Below are positions 11,901-26,700 of a stretch of 64,000 bases of DNA, piece by piece; position 1 is the stretch's first letter; every line of letters begins with the position of its first letter. A program made the position numbers and the translations under genes. The notes beneath the pieces were generated by a model. The model did no database searches and was not told the origin of the DNA. It saw only the letters and a list, made by a program, of their open reading frames with translations. This DNA is from Apis mellifera (Eukaryota; Arthropoda; Insecta; Hymenoptera; Apidae), in contig NC_037640.1 of NCBI RefSeq assembly GCF_003254395.2, positions 6,306,289-6,370,288 of the forward strand, given 5' to 3'.

Positions 11901-14900
11901 TTGTCACTCTAATATAATTTCTCGGATTCCGTGGCCTCGTCACAGCCACAGCTTGACTTCGTTTGCTTTTATACGTCAGAGATTCGTGTATCAGAGCCAA
12001 GCGACGAAAATATGTTGCTTCGATACGCTGATTACAGAGAGCAAATATTACACCGGACTCTTCTCGCCTTCCAATCGAGCACGCGTGTATATTGAAATAT
12101 TTTTCCTCTTAAGTTTTTACCGCTACACACTGTTATATATGTATCCTAAACATACACGTACACGTATATGACGAAATGAAAATAATACTAACAATGTTTA
12201 ACGTAGTCATGGAATGTTTGCTACCTCATTTCCTGAACGTATAAGACGTAGAATAAGACGTAGCATCAACACGAATGTATACACGTTCCGGAAATATTAC
12301 ATGGCGGGCCCGGCAGCACAAAGAAATTTGAGATTTCCATCACAAGGCGCGTGTCAACCGACATAAAAATTCGTTGTCGCGTTAAACGTCGCGATGCACT
12401 TTATTCGCGTCGGGATCGTCAGATTCTTGCACTTTACTCTACTATACGAATAAGATTTAGATTTAACACGCGTCCTTCTTATCGACAAAGAATCGACTAA
12501 ACTGAGAAATAGATGCAGTATGTGTATATACGTGCATATAAATATGCGTATAAATTTTAATTCAAACACCATATCGTTGCACGCGTTAATAATATAGATC
12601 GAGTGACACACGAAAATTTTTATCGAAGAATTTGAATTTTTTACAATTATCTTCCGAGCAGCTGGCGTTCGTCCAATCGTTTACTCTAGCGAATGTTTGC
12701 TAGAAACCGTCCTATTCGCTCATGTGTATCTCACTACTATTCCCGCCGGTTCTCTCTCGTGGTAGAAAGAGAAAGAGAGAGAAAGCAACGTGTATACCGA
12801 TCGACAACGACGCTTAGTACAAGAGAGAAAGGGAAAAAAGGGGAATAAGAGAGAGAGAGAGAGAGCACGAAGAAGGAGAAAAGAGAGAAAAGAGACTCGA
12901 GAGAGAAGAGAAGAAAGTAAAGAAAGAAGAGGAAAGGAGAAAGAAGAGGCAAGTGGGAAGACTTCACACGGGGCGCACACGGTTCTCTGTTACCTGCGAC
13001 TCGTGGCCGTGTCCAGCATGGTAATCTAATCCTTCGGATGGGGGGCTACCTCGTCATCCCTGCGGGTCTCTCGTTGACCGATTGAAAAGTAGAAGAACTT
13101 CACTTAACAGCTATTTTCGTTCCTCGTCGGGCACTGCTTGTTGGAAATAAAATCACTCCACTCGCACGATTGGCCACGGTTCGTGTATGTACGAGAGAAC
13201 GCGGAAGGACGCCTTTACTGGCGCGAAGACGACGCACTTCTATCCGCCAAGTTTTTTCCGTCTTTTTCCCTTGTTTCCACGGAACGAGTACACTGTCCAC
13301 GAGAAATGAAACGTTGATCACCACACGTTATATTAATAATAACCGCGACGCACGAACGGAAACGAATCACGAATTCGTTTTACGAAGACGGAACGCGCCA
13401 CCGAGATAACCAATCGTCATACTTTTACAAACGACCGTTCACAAGCAGAGGCCGCAATATACTGAACACATGATTCCAACGGGGGCTAGTGTCGCCGTAT
13501 AGCGTGAAGGTGGCGCCACCGAAGCGGCGCTTCGATCGAGATCGGCCACACATGGAATCTTCGAAAAGGTCGAGAACAATTTTCGCTCTTCTCGTGGAAA
13601 TTACCGTGAAATCGGCGTGAATGTGAGTGCACAAATACACGATACGTGTCCCGGAATTTCGTAACCTTCGAACAGAAATCAATGGTACTTCAAGCGTGTG
13701 ATGTCAAGCAACTATCAAGGCTGCCATATATCTTGATTGAATGCAGATTAACGTGAGTAGTTAGCTATTATAATTTATACAAATTTGGAAGTCGACCAAT
13801 TGCAATTTATAAATTAAACACAAATTCGAAGGATTTTTACGCGTTTTAAATTTTTATGCGAGATACAGATTTCATTACAACGGCATTTCAGAATAATCAA
13901 ATTTCTTTAGTTATGGCGGGAAAAAATGTTACTGGTCGAATAGATGTCTCTTATCCTGTCGAAATATGAATTGTTATGCGCATATAGGAGGCGCTGCAAT
14001 TGCCGTTGAATTTATTACGATTAATCGAAAGCGAAGCAAAAAAATTTGATATTTCACTTATTTTATATTGTTTTTTTTACTAAAAAAATTTTGACGTACG
14101 CGTTAAATAATACGATTCCGTAAAATTATATATCGATAGAAAGTAAAATAAACTTTATCTTCCGTTAAAAATTACTAAATACCGTGATTGATACCGCGCG
14201 TAAAAATCGAACGCCATGTTTCATCAATCGATGATATTCAGTTCGTAAATAAAATACTGGGTCAAATAATATTATATCATAGGCTGCTTTGGGTGACGAC
14301 ACGAAATATACAGAAAAATATTTCGTCATCAGTCTGCAGCGAGGACAAGTTAAAGATATTTATAGAAAGCCAAAAGTTTGCTCTTATCGCGACCACGCGG
14401 TTATCGTATTCTTGCTATTCTGCACTTTTACGTATTTACAAATCTTTCTTTTTCTTTCAGTCGTAAAATACTTATAACGAATAAAATAAATGTGATAAAC
14501 TGAGAGATCACAAGGGGGTAGAATTTTACGACATACCGTTCTTGTTACAAAAGTAATTCTTTTGTTCGAGCGGAATATCACGAATATCGATAAATTAACA
14601 TTTTTCTAATTATGGCTAATAATCTTTCGTTCAAAATTGCCAGCAATATTCCGTGAAATTTCACTTTGCAACGGTATGGCAACTCGTGTTGCGAGAGAGA
14701 TACGCCTCGAACATGTCGTTTACACTCTAATTGTTTGCAAATCTGTAGGCTGCTGAATGTAATCTTGTTTACAAAGTTAAGAGGCCTAGTAGTATTTACT
14801 TATTTCCACCGACACTTTGATTTCTTGTTACATGCAGTAACAGCGATTGTTAGTGAAAGCCACGTGTTTTATCAACGCGAAATGCATACAATATATATAT

Positions 14901-17900
14901 CTCGTCCATATAATTATTATACACGATATTTTCTTACAATCGTTCAATCGTTTATACGTTTCATACGAATTTTCCTTTCTCTCTTCTTTTTTGCATTATT
15001 TTTTTTTTTCTCCCCTACAGACTGTCAAGAATGTCAACGTCTTTTTCAGTCGGTAATTCTCTCTCTCTCTCTCTCTCTCTCTCGTTTATCGTTACATATC
15101 GGCATGCGAAATTTCATTGAGCAAATGCACACCGGCTAATGTACAATTGTTCATAGTTAATGTAGGATGTAATAGCGTACGGCGTAATACACGAATGCGA
15201 ATACCTTTATTACGCGTGCGCGCTATTAATGCACGTGCTCTGCGCGATGTGCGCGCAAATACGAATACGATAATAACAGGAGTTACGTTGCGGAGAAAGT
15301 GGCGGCCCGATAAATAGGGAAATTTTGAAGCATAAAAAGAATTTCAACCTCCTTCTCATCTCTTTAATTCTCTCTCTCTCTCTCTTCTCCGTAAATAAAT
15401 AAATTGAATTCCTTCCAGATTTTAAAAATCCTCAAACATTGGGACATTGTTAACTCGAATCTCTATCTTTTCTTCGTAAATTATATCCACGGTAATTAAA
15501 AATTACCGGCTCGCGGAACATTGTGTTTATCTAATTAAGGAAGGAAAATATTTCCGTACAACTCGAACGTTGTTGTAACCACTCCAAGTCGAAGCACACA
15601 CTGTGCCGGCCAAAGTAAAAGATTCTCGGGCGCGAAAGACGGCCGTGCTTGGCTTCTCCCCCCAATACAGAGTGTCCCCCCTATCTCGTTCAATTAATTT
15701 CTCGGCCGAGTTCGTTTGTACCTCTCTTCCTCCCGCTATCTTCCTATAAATTTTCCAATGTTGCAGCGTCACTTTCTGCACTCGCGATAAAATTCCTTCA
15801 CCCTGCCCCGAGATAATGAGATTTCGGCTTAGGTAAGGAACCGATCGCGATTTCCGTCCCCGATTCCTCTGCCGATCGATCGATCACCCCTGCGTTTTCG
15901 CGTTCGATCTATTCGAGAAAAAAAAAACAGAAATATCAATCGATCGTGGTGGGTACGAACGTGTGTACACAACTACAGTTAGCAACAGTGACGTAGACGG
16001 CGACGCACAGAAGCGATTGGCTGGTAAAACAGTTACTATCTTATCTTTTTCCCCGTGAGTGTCAACACTCGCCGCGTATTACGATTTAAACGTGTGGACA
16101 AACGTGTGCGCGCGTGCGTGTGCCTCCCACAAAATTTTTCATCCTTCGAAAATCCATCGTTTCCTCCTGAAATTTCTTCCTTTCTTTCTTTCTCCTCTTC
16201 CACAATTTGACTCTCTCGTGACGTTTTCTTCTCGATCGTGCCCCGAAAAAAACCCCGAGCCTGAACGTTTACCTTGTTTGGAGGCTTATCGAGAATAGCC
16301 CGGTGATCGACGATGCGTATCAGCCGGTATGGAAACATGGCCGCTTAATTACGAGTACATTATCGAAGTAGGAATCTGCCTGCTACGTATTTGCACCGTA
16401 TTCGTCGATCCAGGATTCCGTTGTTCTCTTTATAACGCGATACTTTATTGGGGTTAATTCGACGTTGATTAAAAAAAAGAGAAAGAAAGAGAAAAAAAAA
16501 GAACGGACGAAATATATCTTCTACATTTTTCTCTTAATTATTACACGTACAACAACGTTTCTCTTAAAATGTTGAACAAGTTATAACGAGAGCGTTCGTT
16601 AAATAGATACACGACGAACGTTGTTACGATGTTTCCATTGATCGTCGTCGATGAAGCGACGCGTTTTAATCTGGCCATAGATCTCTAGATAGATAGATTT
16701 CTCTCGAATAAGTTTGGCGATGGTCGGGGAAAGAGATTTATCGCGAAGAGAAGGAGGCGTTTCGAGGCGAATCGTGCCTCGATGGAAATCAGGTTAAATG
16801 ACAACGAGAGCGTGTTAGACGAACGTGTCGAACGCGTCGAATCGCGGCAAGTTTATTTTCAGCTCGCGCTCTAAGCTTGCGCATATCTTATGTAAAGTAA
16901 CCGCGTGTTGTGCGCGAACAACAGGTCGTTGTTTGCGATGCAGGTGCGGTGCGTCGAGAAGAAGAGATCCCGTGATTCTGTCGGCGAAACAGTTTTCCGA
17001 TCGATCGAGAGAAAGAAATCGAGGATAAATCGTTTCAATAAAATTTGAATCGAACATTGCCGAGATTAAATTGTTATCTATATTTATCAGAAGAGATGGA
17101 AATATGTGGTTTTGTAATTTTCAATCTTTTCTCTCTAACCGACTGTTAATCTACAATTATTATGCATCGCGAGTTCTTTCTCTCCTCTCTCTCTCTCTCT
17201 TCCCCTCTCCATAGACTATGCGCAACGACGATGATCTAATTGCCGGTAATCGAGCCGCTCCTTTTTCATTCGAGACCGACGACAACGATGAACCGCGTAG
17301 ATTAGCATTCTCCTATCGAAAATTTTTATCCGCCCCGAACGTATTGTTCTACGGCGGATGAAGATAATTCCGCGAGACTATAAATAGACACGCGGCTGGC
17401 AGAAGAGAGAGAGAGAGAACTCTAATAAAAGTGCTCGCTCTAACGGCCGCGTTCGAGCGTGAAGTCGAAATAATACGTGTCGCCGAGGCGATTAATATCG
17501 AATATTAAGAGATAGGGGAAACGGAATGATGGAAAATTCGCGACGTATATGAGATTTGAAATTGAAATTCGAGATCGTCGAGAAATAAGATAAGGGTGGG
17601 AAAGGAGGAGGGAATTAATTTTTATTTTTCCATCCAACTTTGACGAATGGGTGATCGTATTCCGTGGCCCCCTCGTTAATCACGGATCATTTTGCAACAT
17701 AGCTCCGTTCAACAACATCTCGTTCTCAGGGAGGCAGATACAACCATTTGAAAATTACGGCGCCGCTTGCAACCTGTATAAACAATCGGCCATTATTACG
17801 CACCGTTATACGATAATCGTGCTTGACGTCAAATATTAAATGATTTCGCTGCGTGAATCAGGCTGTTTAAATTGTCCGGCTTGATTGAATGATGGCCGCT

Positions 17901-19992
17901 CCTCTAAGTTGGCCGACAACCACTTCACCGTAAATAAAGATGGTACCCCATTCTGTATATAAGAGTCGCCTCGTTATACAGGGTGTTCGATTCTTGCGTC
18001 GAAACGCGATAAACGATTCCCGATTCGAAGATTTTTTTACCTCGAAAATTTGGCTTCGAGCTGGCTTCGATTATCGAGGGAGGAAGACACCCTTGGAAGA
18101 AAGCGCCTTCAAAGTTGGTCGGTTTCAAAGGGGGAAAGGCGGTCGAAAAAAGAAAAAGAGAAAAGAAGAAGAATCGTTTCCGTAGGTTCATTCGCTCTCG
18201 CATCCAGCAGTTTGCGAAAGACACCGAATAGTAAATTGCGCAATAAATTCAGAAGTCATTCTGATGTTTGCACGACCGTTTCGCACTTAAGCAGAGTCTG
18301 AACCGCGGCGCACCGTACCGATCACGTGTTACGAAGACGCACGTAACGAGACGTGCAAATTAAAGTAACGAAGAGTTTAGTTAGCCGTCCAACCACTAAC
18401 GGGTTTAGTTATAGTTTTCGTGATCGGGAGGCACGACAGATCGCGACCAGTTTGCTCGTATATATATAAATAAACGTAACAGTACCATTAGATATTTAAA
18501 AAGGGAATGGAACGTCACCGGTATGCATATTCAAACTGCTAGGTCCCCTTTTCCCACCTTGAACACGCCAACTTTCTAACGCCAATCCGTCAACTCGCGT
18601 TGCAATACGAACGCAACGTTCGTTGCTCGTTTCTCCATCCTGATAAATCTTTGATCTTCTCCTCGTGAATCGTTTCCAACTGCGCCAAGTAAAAAACGTG
18701 CCTGAAAGGCTGCAACCGGACTTACATCGGCGCCACCACGACTTTCGTAACGCGCCTTCTCCCTCGGTAAAACGGTCGCCGATGCGATTGCAAACGATTC
18801 ATTTTTACGCTCTGGATGCGTACGAACGTTTAGACTTCTCGATCGACCGAGACTTGCATCCATTTTTCTCCAATTTTCCAACCACGACGAAACCAAGGAG
18901 TGGAATCAATTCGGTCTCCCGTTACGATTAATTTCCTCGATGCTAATAATTTTTTTAATGGATCTTGGCGCGTTATCACCGCCATTCCGTCACGTATCGT
19001 GCTCGTGCCGATCCCTGCGATTCTGCGACTCAATAAAAGATCTCGCGAAATTATCTCGGATTATCTTCACTCGTTCTCTCGATATCTTTCGCACGGAGAA
19101 TTCGTGTATTCTAATTTAATTTTTCGAATCTGATCTCTGAATCTCGTGTTTTATTAAATTGATTTCTTTATTTGAAGAGAAGGATAATAAACTTATACAC
19201 TTGCATATATGCTCTCTTACACGATATATCGGTATCTTAATTAGACACGTTATCGAGAAAAATTTTTCGTGGCGATACGTTTATGGTATCGTATATATAT
19301 ATTACTCTATAAATAATTGCCTTATAAGTACTACGTGCCGGCAGTTAAAGAATATCAGTGTAACGCAACTGTTCGTTACAGGAATAGAATCTAATATAAA
19401 ATATTCGTCGTAGTTCTATTCTTTTCTATCCGGGCCGGGTTTCGAGCGGAATAATATTTTTTGCCCCGAATATTTTATCGCGTTTGGAAACAACATAAAC
19501 GTATGCGTTTAAAAAATTAAATTAAATTGACTAGAGACACTTACGTGGAATAAAAAGCACGAGCCTTCTTGATTGTCTAAGCTAATGCGTGGAATATACC
19601 GTTACATTGGCGCGCTGATTTCCGTGCACGAGTTACGTGTGTTATAAATAATGTATAAATACATCTGTTAGGTATCTCGTTTGTACGTACGGTGCGCTTT
19701 GGTACGTCGTGTACTGAGAGCGAGGGGAGAATCATATTCGATACGCGCGTCAACAACCGTCCTTTAATTGACCGAACCTCCTCGATCAGCTGTCGATTAA
19801 ATCGATCGAATTTAATTACGTAGCGCGGATGGAAGAAAGAAACAAAAAAAAAGAAACGATCGATCGATTTCTTCCTCGAGAAAATTTCGATCCCGAGGAA
19901 GAAAAAAACAATCGAGTTCGAGAATTGACAATTCGCCCGATCATTCTTCCATCTTTTCTCGCCCCTCTTATTACCACACGAAATTCCAACAT
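8929..19992. other. Long non-coding stretch, no gene supported
   Basis: Simple repeats include (CT)n at 15059-15083 and (GA)-rich runs at 10170-10200 and 12770-12960. Open frames up to 157 codons (for example 14666-15139) start at TTG or GTG, run through CT repeats and lack splice support. Regions 13430-13750 and 17650-17840 look less repetitive, but no function could be assigned. The 3' untranslated region of the cyclase gene must lie at the right end. Confidence 0.55.
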
Positions 19993-20774
19993 CTACGTCT
20001 GATCCAATCGTCCCCCCGGATGATAAATCAACGGGGTGGTCGCGTCCCACCCGTCCATCTCCTCGTTCGACTGGGCGGCTCGCCTCTGACAATTCAGGAC
20101 GAGAGTACTGTGCCTCGGGCTGCTGGGCGCGGATCTGCAGCTCGTCTGCGCGATCCCCGCCGAGCCGAGCCGCGAGTTCTTCGCCCCTGCTTCGCAAGCC
20201 TCGTTCGTCCAGTTCAGATGCCTGAAACCCTTGGAATCCGCGCGGGATCGGTGCCGTCCCAACTCCTTCGCGTCGATCCTCGTGATTTCCTGCACCCCCA
20301 GTTTCTCGACGCAGGGGCACGAGTTGCTCGACGACCTCCAACTGTCCGCGACGGCGCACGGATCCGCCCCCGTCCCCGCGGCGCGACACATGTTCGGCTT
20401 GCACGGGCTACTGTCGATTATCGATTCCAACTGGCTGCTCGCGCGCGAGCATTTCTGATTCAACTGGTCCGAGCTCGCGAAGCGCAATCTCTTGGGCGAC
20501 TCGCTCGAACACCTCATGAACGTCGATCGTACCAACGACTTGTTCTTGAGGGAGCTCCGCGGTATCGAGGGATTCCTCCTCGCCGAGTGACCGTTCCTTC
20601 GATTCTCCCGTTCCCTGCTCCTCTCCTCCCTGAGGATCGGGTCCTCGCCGATCAGCCAGTACGTGAGACGCTCGCCTTTGCCTTTCATCGAGACCAGGCC
20701 CCTCTCCACTATCTTGAAACCGCCCAGTTGATCAAGCAGCACTTTCGTCTCCCCGCTGCAGTGTATCTTCAAAG
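19993..20774 (-). CDS. Gyc32E: Cyclase exon 22: end of catalytic domain and 3' coding tail, residues 1025-1284
   Basis: Acceptor CAACAG|CTTTGA. Starts LKIHCSGETKVLLDQLGGF and runs through KGKGERLTYWLIGE, the end of the cyclase fold. The following 200 or so residues are basic, Ser/Arg-rich and contain scattered Cys; no domain was recognised. The stop follows GRLDQT. The exon is clearly GC-richer than its surroundings. No AATAAA lies close downstream; ATTAAA occurs on this strand at 19811-19816 and 19763-19768, so the polyadenylation site is unresolved. Confidence 0.93.
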
Positions 20775-23700
20775 CTGTTGAAAGATAGAGAAAAGTGTAT
20801 TTAGTAAAGGTTTGTTTCTTTTGAGTTTTCTTCTCCTTTCTCTCTCTCCTTCTTTTATCCCTCGATATTTCGCGGCGAAAGATACGATCACTCACGAGAG
20901 CCGGTGGATTCCATGCGACTGGCCGTGTTCACGGTATCGCCGAATAGGCAGTAACGCGGCATTTTTAGGCCTACCACACCGGCGCACACTGGTCCTAAGC
21001 GAGAAGTAAAAGTGTGTCAGCTGTGCGAAAATCGTAGAGAGGGGTGACACGCCCGTTTCGTTCCTTCTCGTACCTGAATGTATACCGATTCGAAGCTGCA
21101 ATTTATCCAGGGGCCTGTGCCGGATGGTGAATTGTTTAATGGCGTCTAGGAGGCACAAGGACATGCTGGCAATTTCTCCCGCGTGCTGGATACCGTTTCG
21201 AATAGGCAGGCCGCTTACCTGTCGAAAAAGGAATATAATTCCGTATGAACGCGAGAACAATATCGCTCGATATCGTTGAATGTATTTCACGAATCTCGAA
21301 AACGTAACGAATGACGAGATGACAAACTGTTTTTTCGTTGTATTTCCTCCGACAACTTGGAATAATTTACTTTGCTCACCACCATGTAAGCGTCCCCGAT
21401 CGTCTCCACTTTGTACACGTCGTAATTTTCTATCGTCGAGTCGAAGCAGGTGTACAAATCGTTGAGAAAGTCTACCACCTGTGCAAGGGAACGAATAAGA
21501 AATTTGAGATGTCGATTGTACGAAAAGTAAATTAAAGTAAAATTATTATACAGTAGAAATATCGTATCTTTTGGAAGAATTGGAGGAGGAATCACCTGTA
21601 GAGGTGTGCTCTCGGCGGACATGGCGGTGAATCCTACGATGTCGCTGAAATAAATCGTGACGCTGTCGAAGCTTTCCGCCTCCACTTTGTGTCCCCGTTT
21701 CAATTGCTCCGCCACGTAACGGGGCAACATTTCGTACAGCAGAGCATCTGAAAATTGAAAACGGTTTCGGTTTAAGTATAATAAATATACGATTCGAGAG
21801 AGGTGTTTAAGTCTTAAACCTGTTTTCTTCTTCTCTTCCGTCAATTGATCCGTTCGCTCGTCGACGAGGGCTTCCAGATTATTCGCGTATTTCTCCATCA
21901 TGGCCATCATGTTGTCAAATATGTTTGGCTTCCTGGAAAAAAAATTCACCTCTCATTCTTATCCTATCATTTTATCCAGAATATATTTTATTTAAATCGT
22001 CTTTAAAATAAACGTCTAAAAATTCCATCGAGGATAAAATGCAATAATAAGAAGAATCGTGGAAAGGATTGTTTAAGGTGGAAATCCTTCTAAGTTGGAA
22101 ATTGAACTTACATGCCCTTCCTCAGAGGTCTCAGCTTGTTCCTCACGATCTTGAAGTCTGGTCGGGCCTCGGGATCCTCGGCCCAGCACTCTATCAGACA
22201 ATCGCGCACGAAATGGAAACAGTTCTCCAACTGGTTCAACGGTGGTCTGAGATAATTCAAGGAAAACAGAGTAGCTGACAGGGTGGAAACAAAAGCACGT
22301 AAAATTCAAGTAACTTCTGCCTTGGACAGATCGCGACTTCAATCGTAATACCTGAACGGTTCCGTCCCCGTTTCCCGGCCGATCACCTTCTTCAATATCT
22401 CCGAATCCGATAATTCCGTGATCCCGAACGGGCCGTGCCTCCCCTGAAGCTCGTACAACACTATCGCGAAAGAGTAAACGTCCCCTCTTTGATAATCGCG
22501 CGCTATCGGCTCTTGACTCTTCGTCGATCGTAGCAATTCAGGCGCCCGATACAACAAACCTGTCGAATACGTATACAATATTTTTTCCCCTTTTTATGAA
22601 TAAATGAAAATTAGATCAGAAACTTTTCAAAATAAGATTTGTAAATCGAGATCTCGAACGTTTCATTTTATAATTATTTATTCCTTCAAAGTGATACATT
22701 TATTAAGAATTCAAGCTCAAACTCGATACAACAAACGTGAATATGTATACATTTTTTTCTCCTTTTTCACAAATAAATGAAAATTAGATCGAACAGAAAC
22801 TTTTCAAAATAAGATTTGTAAATCGAGATCTCGATTTTATAATTATTTATTCCTTCAAAATGATACATTTATTAAGAATTCAGGCGCTCGATACAACAAA
22901 CTTGTTGAATATACATTTTTTCCTCCTTTTTCACGAATAAATGAAAATTAGATCGAACAGAAACTTTTCAAAAGATTTGTAAATCGAGATCTCAAACGTT
23001 TCATTTTATAATTATTTATTCCTTCAAAATAATATATTTAAAAATTCAAGAAGGCGCTCGATACAACAAATCTGTCGAATACGTATACAATATTTTTCCC
23101 CCTTTTCATGAATAAATGAAAATTAGATTGAAACTTTTCAAAATAAGATTTGTAAATCGAGATCTCGAACGTTTCATTTTATAATTATTTATTCCTTCAA
23201 AATAATACATTTATTAAGAATTCAAGAAGGCGCTCGATAAAATAAACCTGTCGAATATATTTTCTTTTCTTTTAAATTAGAGACTGAAAACTTTTCGAAC
23301 GAATAAATGAAAATTAGATCGAAAAGAAAGTTTTCAAGAGACCTCGAATCTAGTTTCATTTTATAATTATTTATTCCTTCCAAAATGATATGATATTTAT
23401 TCTTAATTATCTTTTTTAATTTCTAAAATTATTTATCGTTTAACGTAAATGAAATCGGTATATTTCTTACCGCGATACTTCTTCATAACGTCGCACGGTT
23501 CGCACTCGGCGTTCTTTTTGAACTCGTGCAACCCAAAGTCTGCCAGTTTCACGACCCATCGAGAGTCTACCAAACAGTTGGACGTGCTTAACGAGCCGTG
23601 ATACTTTATCACGGAATCGTGCAGATAGATCATGCCCTGAAAAGTAATAAACGAAAATAAAAGAGGGGGGAGGAGAGAAACTCTCGAAGGTGTTCGAATT

Positions 23701-26700
23701 CGATCGCGATGATTCGGATCAATCAAGGATGGGATGGAGCTTGGAAAACTTGAAACGAGCGTCAAGTTTCAACAAGCTTTTCCACCGGAGAAACGAGAAA
23801 AGTTCGGCTATTGAATAAATTTGTGAAAAATTTTGTTTTCAACTCGAGCACCACTGCTTCTCCATACGGGGCCCCGTAAGACGTATCATTTATTCCGAAA
23901 CTTTCCTCTAGGATCTATTCTCCTCCTGTACCACCTTATAAAAACTTTTTTGCCCAAACGCGTATATGAACGAGATTCACGTTCGAACAAAACTTTCGAA
24001 ACCGAAATTTACTTTACCGCTACCGTTAATCGAGCAGGGAAAAAAGAAAGAAAAAGGAGAAACTTTTTATTCCTTAACTTATCTAAAGGCAAGAGTTTAA
24101 TTTACATTTCAAAAAAACTATCAATATATCCATACAACAATACGTACCCTGATTATATCTCCGACCAAGGACGCCATGAACATATTATCCAGCTTCATGT
24201 CCTCGTTCTCCAAGATATCCTGTTAAGGAGAACAGAGAAAAGAAAAGAAAAAAAAAAAGAGGGAAACGGAGAGAAAATTACAGCCGGGAATTCCGGTATT
24301 CGTCTACTTAATTACTTAAACTCGATACCCTTGTCGGACCATTTTTACCTTGAGACTTCCACGGGCACAATACTCGACCACGATGCATATGTTTGGCGGG
24401 TCGGTGCACGCCCCGATGAAAGCGTTCAAATTATCGTGTCGCAAGTCACGCATCTACGGAAAACGAGATCCTCCTCTTAATTCTGCTCGGAAAAAGCTTG
24501 TCTCCCTTTTCATCACGATCGCTCGAGAATCAACCGGTACTCACCACTTTCAGCTCCTTCTTCATCTCCCGCGTGATCTCGATCGATTTCTTCCGAACCT
24601 TCTTCACGGCGAATATCCGCCCTTTGTACACGCCTATCTGCGTGTAAATCATCGAATAACGAAAATCGGCGTCGGGATTCGAGCTTAGGGATACTTGGCT
24701 GGTTCTTACTATGGGCTGGGTCGTTGTCTGTGCAGGAAAAATTATTTTCTCGGTACGACGGTATTTGAAATTATTTAATAATCGCTGGTGTAATTAATCG
24801 TAAACGATAATATATCTTCGATATATATATTTCGATTTCGCGATTGCAGTTGGATTTGTTAAATAATTTAATTTTTTCGTCAAAAGTAATCGATTAGTAA
24901 TAAAACAGTTTTGAAAAAGGATTCGTTTTGTTTTTTTTTAATTCTAGGATTCATAATTTTTGGAAAACGTGGGATAATGAAAGTTAATTCGGAATAATAA
25001 TAATAATGCTAGCAATTTAAAATTTTATTTCAGAAAATAACATTTCATAAGAACACCAATTTAATAAATGACACGCTGCGTTTACGGCAAATTCCGTGTA
25101 ACTTTCACAACATTTGAATCGTGAATAAGAACAAAATTTACTTTCAAAAAAAGAAAAAGAAAAAAGAAAAAAAATTAAATCAATTTCATACGAAACGCCT
25201 CGTTTTAACGATCTTAAAATCGTTTCCATTGTATAATAAGCACGAGAGTATCGTTCAGGATTTGATAGCGGAATATGTTGAGCTTCGAAAGTCCCGGGAT
25301 CAATTGGGTCGAGGTAAATGACTGAAATAACAGGGAATTGGTATAAGAGTGGAGAGAAATGTAGAAAACGAATATTCGTGAACGAAGGCAACGGGTTTAT
25401 TTACCTTAGAATTGCATTTCGTGGGCGCCTCGTTGATTCCCGACGACTCGTCCTTCTGCTCCTTGATCTGAATGTCTTTGTAGTTCACCTTCCACAGTAG
25501 GGAATCCAGTTCCTGCTCGTACCTCCAATTCCTGTACAGCACTAGGGCCACGGCAGCCATGATCAACAGAAATCCACCTGCTATTCCGCCCACGATCTCT
25601 CCCGTGTGAGCTAAACCATCGCAAATTTCTTTTATTTCTTCCTTCTTCCTCTTTACTTACGTTTATATCCACAATCACTCCTTTTCTATTATCGAAATAT
25701 TTTCGAGCCTGTTAATTTATTATCCTTCGAGAATTCTAATTTTTGTAAGTTTCATCTGTATGTATATATTCTTTTTACTTATTTAAATCTAAAGATTTAC
25801 AAAATATTCTCGAGGATTCTATTATCGAAAGTTTTCCAAGGCGAGAGATTAAAATTGTCAAAAAATCGGATATCAATTCGTTTTTTCTTTTTTTTTTAAT
25901 CGTTTTAATCCCCCTTTCAAACGTTTCACGTTTAAATCGGTCACAACCGTGGCGGCTGCCGTTTGTTGCACAATACGTAATCGCGGTTACGTGGCCGAGA
26001 CACGTGGTATTCGATCTCAATTAAAGGAAACGAAAAAGGTATCCGCAGGATAGGGAGGGCGTTTCCCGCTCCTCAACCATATTTACATTTGTGTAAATTT
26101 TTTTTCTTAAGCTCGCCGCAGAGGTAAAACTTTACCACGTGTTCTCGTAACGAGATCGAACATCTATACGAAACATCTATATCTTATAGGTGAAAGCTGA
26201 CGAATGGTAATTCGAAAGGGATGGGGAGGAAGATCCTCTCCACCCTTGACCCCATCCACCCTCTAATCGAATCGAATCGAATTTCGATTATCGGATGAAC
26301 GAATTCTATCTTTTCTATTAACGCGCTTCTTGGATAAAACCTTGCTTTCACCTCGTTCCTTCGTCTGCACGATTGTAAACGTAAAAGTAAAAAAGAAAAA
26401 AAATGTCACGGAATTGATTTATCGTTATTGCGAGTTGAATAAAATTAAAAGACAGAGAGAGAAAATAAATAAAAATGATAATAATAATAATAATGATGAT
26501 AAAATTGTAAATATACACGTACACGTGCATTTTTCACCGTGGTAACCGCAATGAGGCTCGGCGATCGGCGGCCCGTCACCGATCCACGAAATATCCCTCG
26601 TCAATCGAAGTGCCTGCAAAGTGAAACGTGGTGGAATCGATAAACGAAAGCGACGAAAGGTGGCCTGGGTCCAGGTAAAAAGCGTCATTGAAAAATCAGT

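Noticed and set aside
14666..15139. 157-codon plus-strand frame
   Set aside because: No ATG start, passes through poly-T and (CT)n, and has no splice support.
20020..20781. 253-codon plus-strand open frame
   Set aside because: It is the exact antisense of cyclase exon 22, whose GC-rich codons remove stops from the opposite strand.
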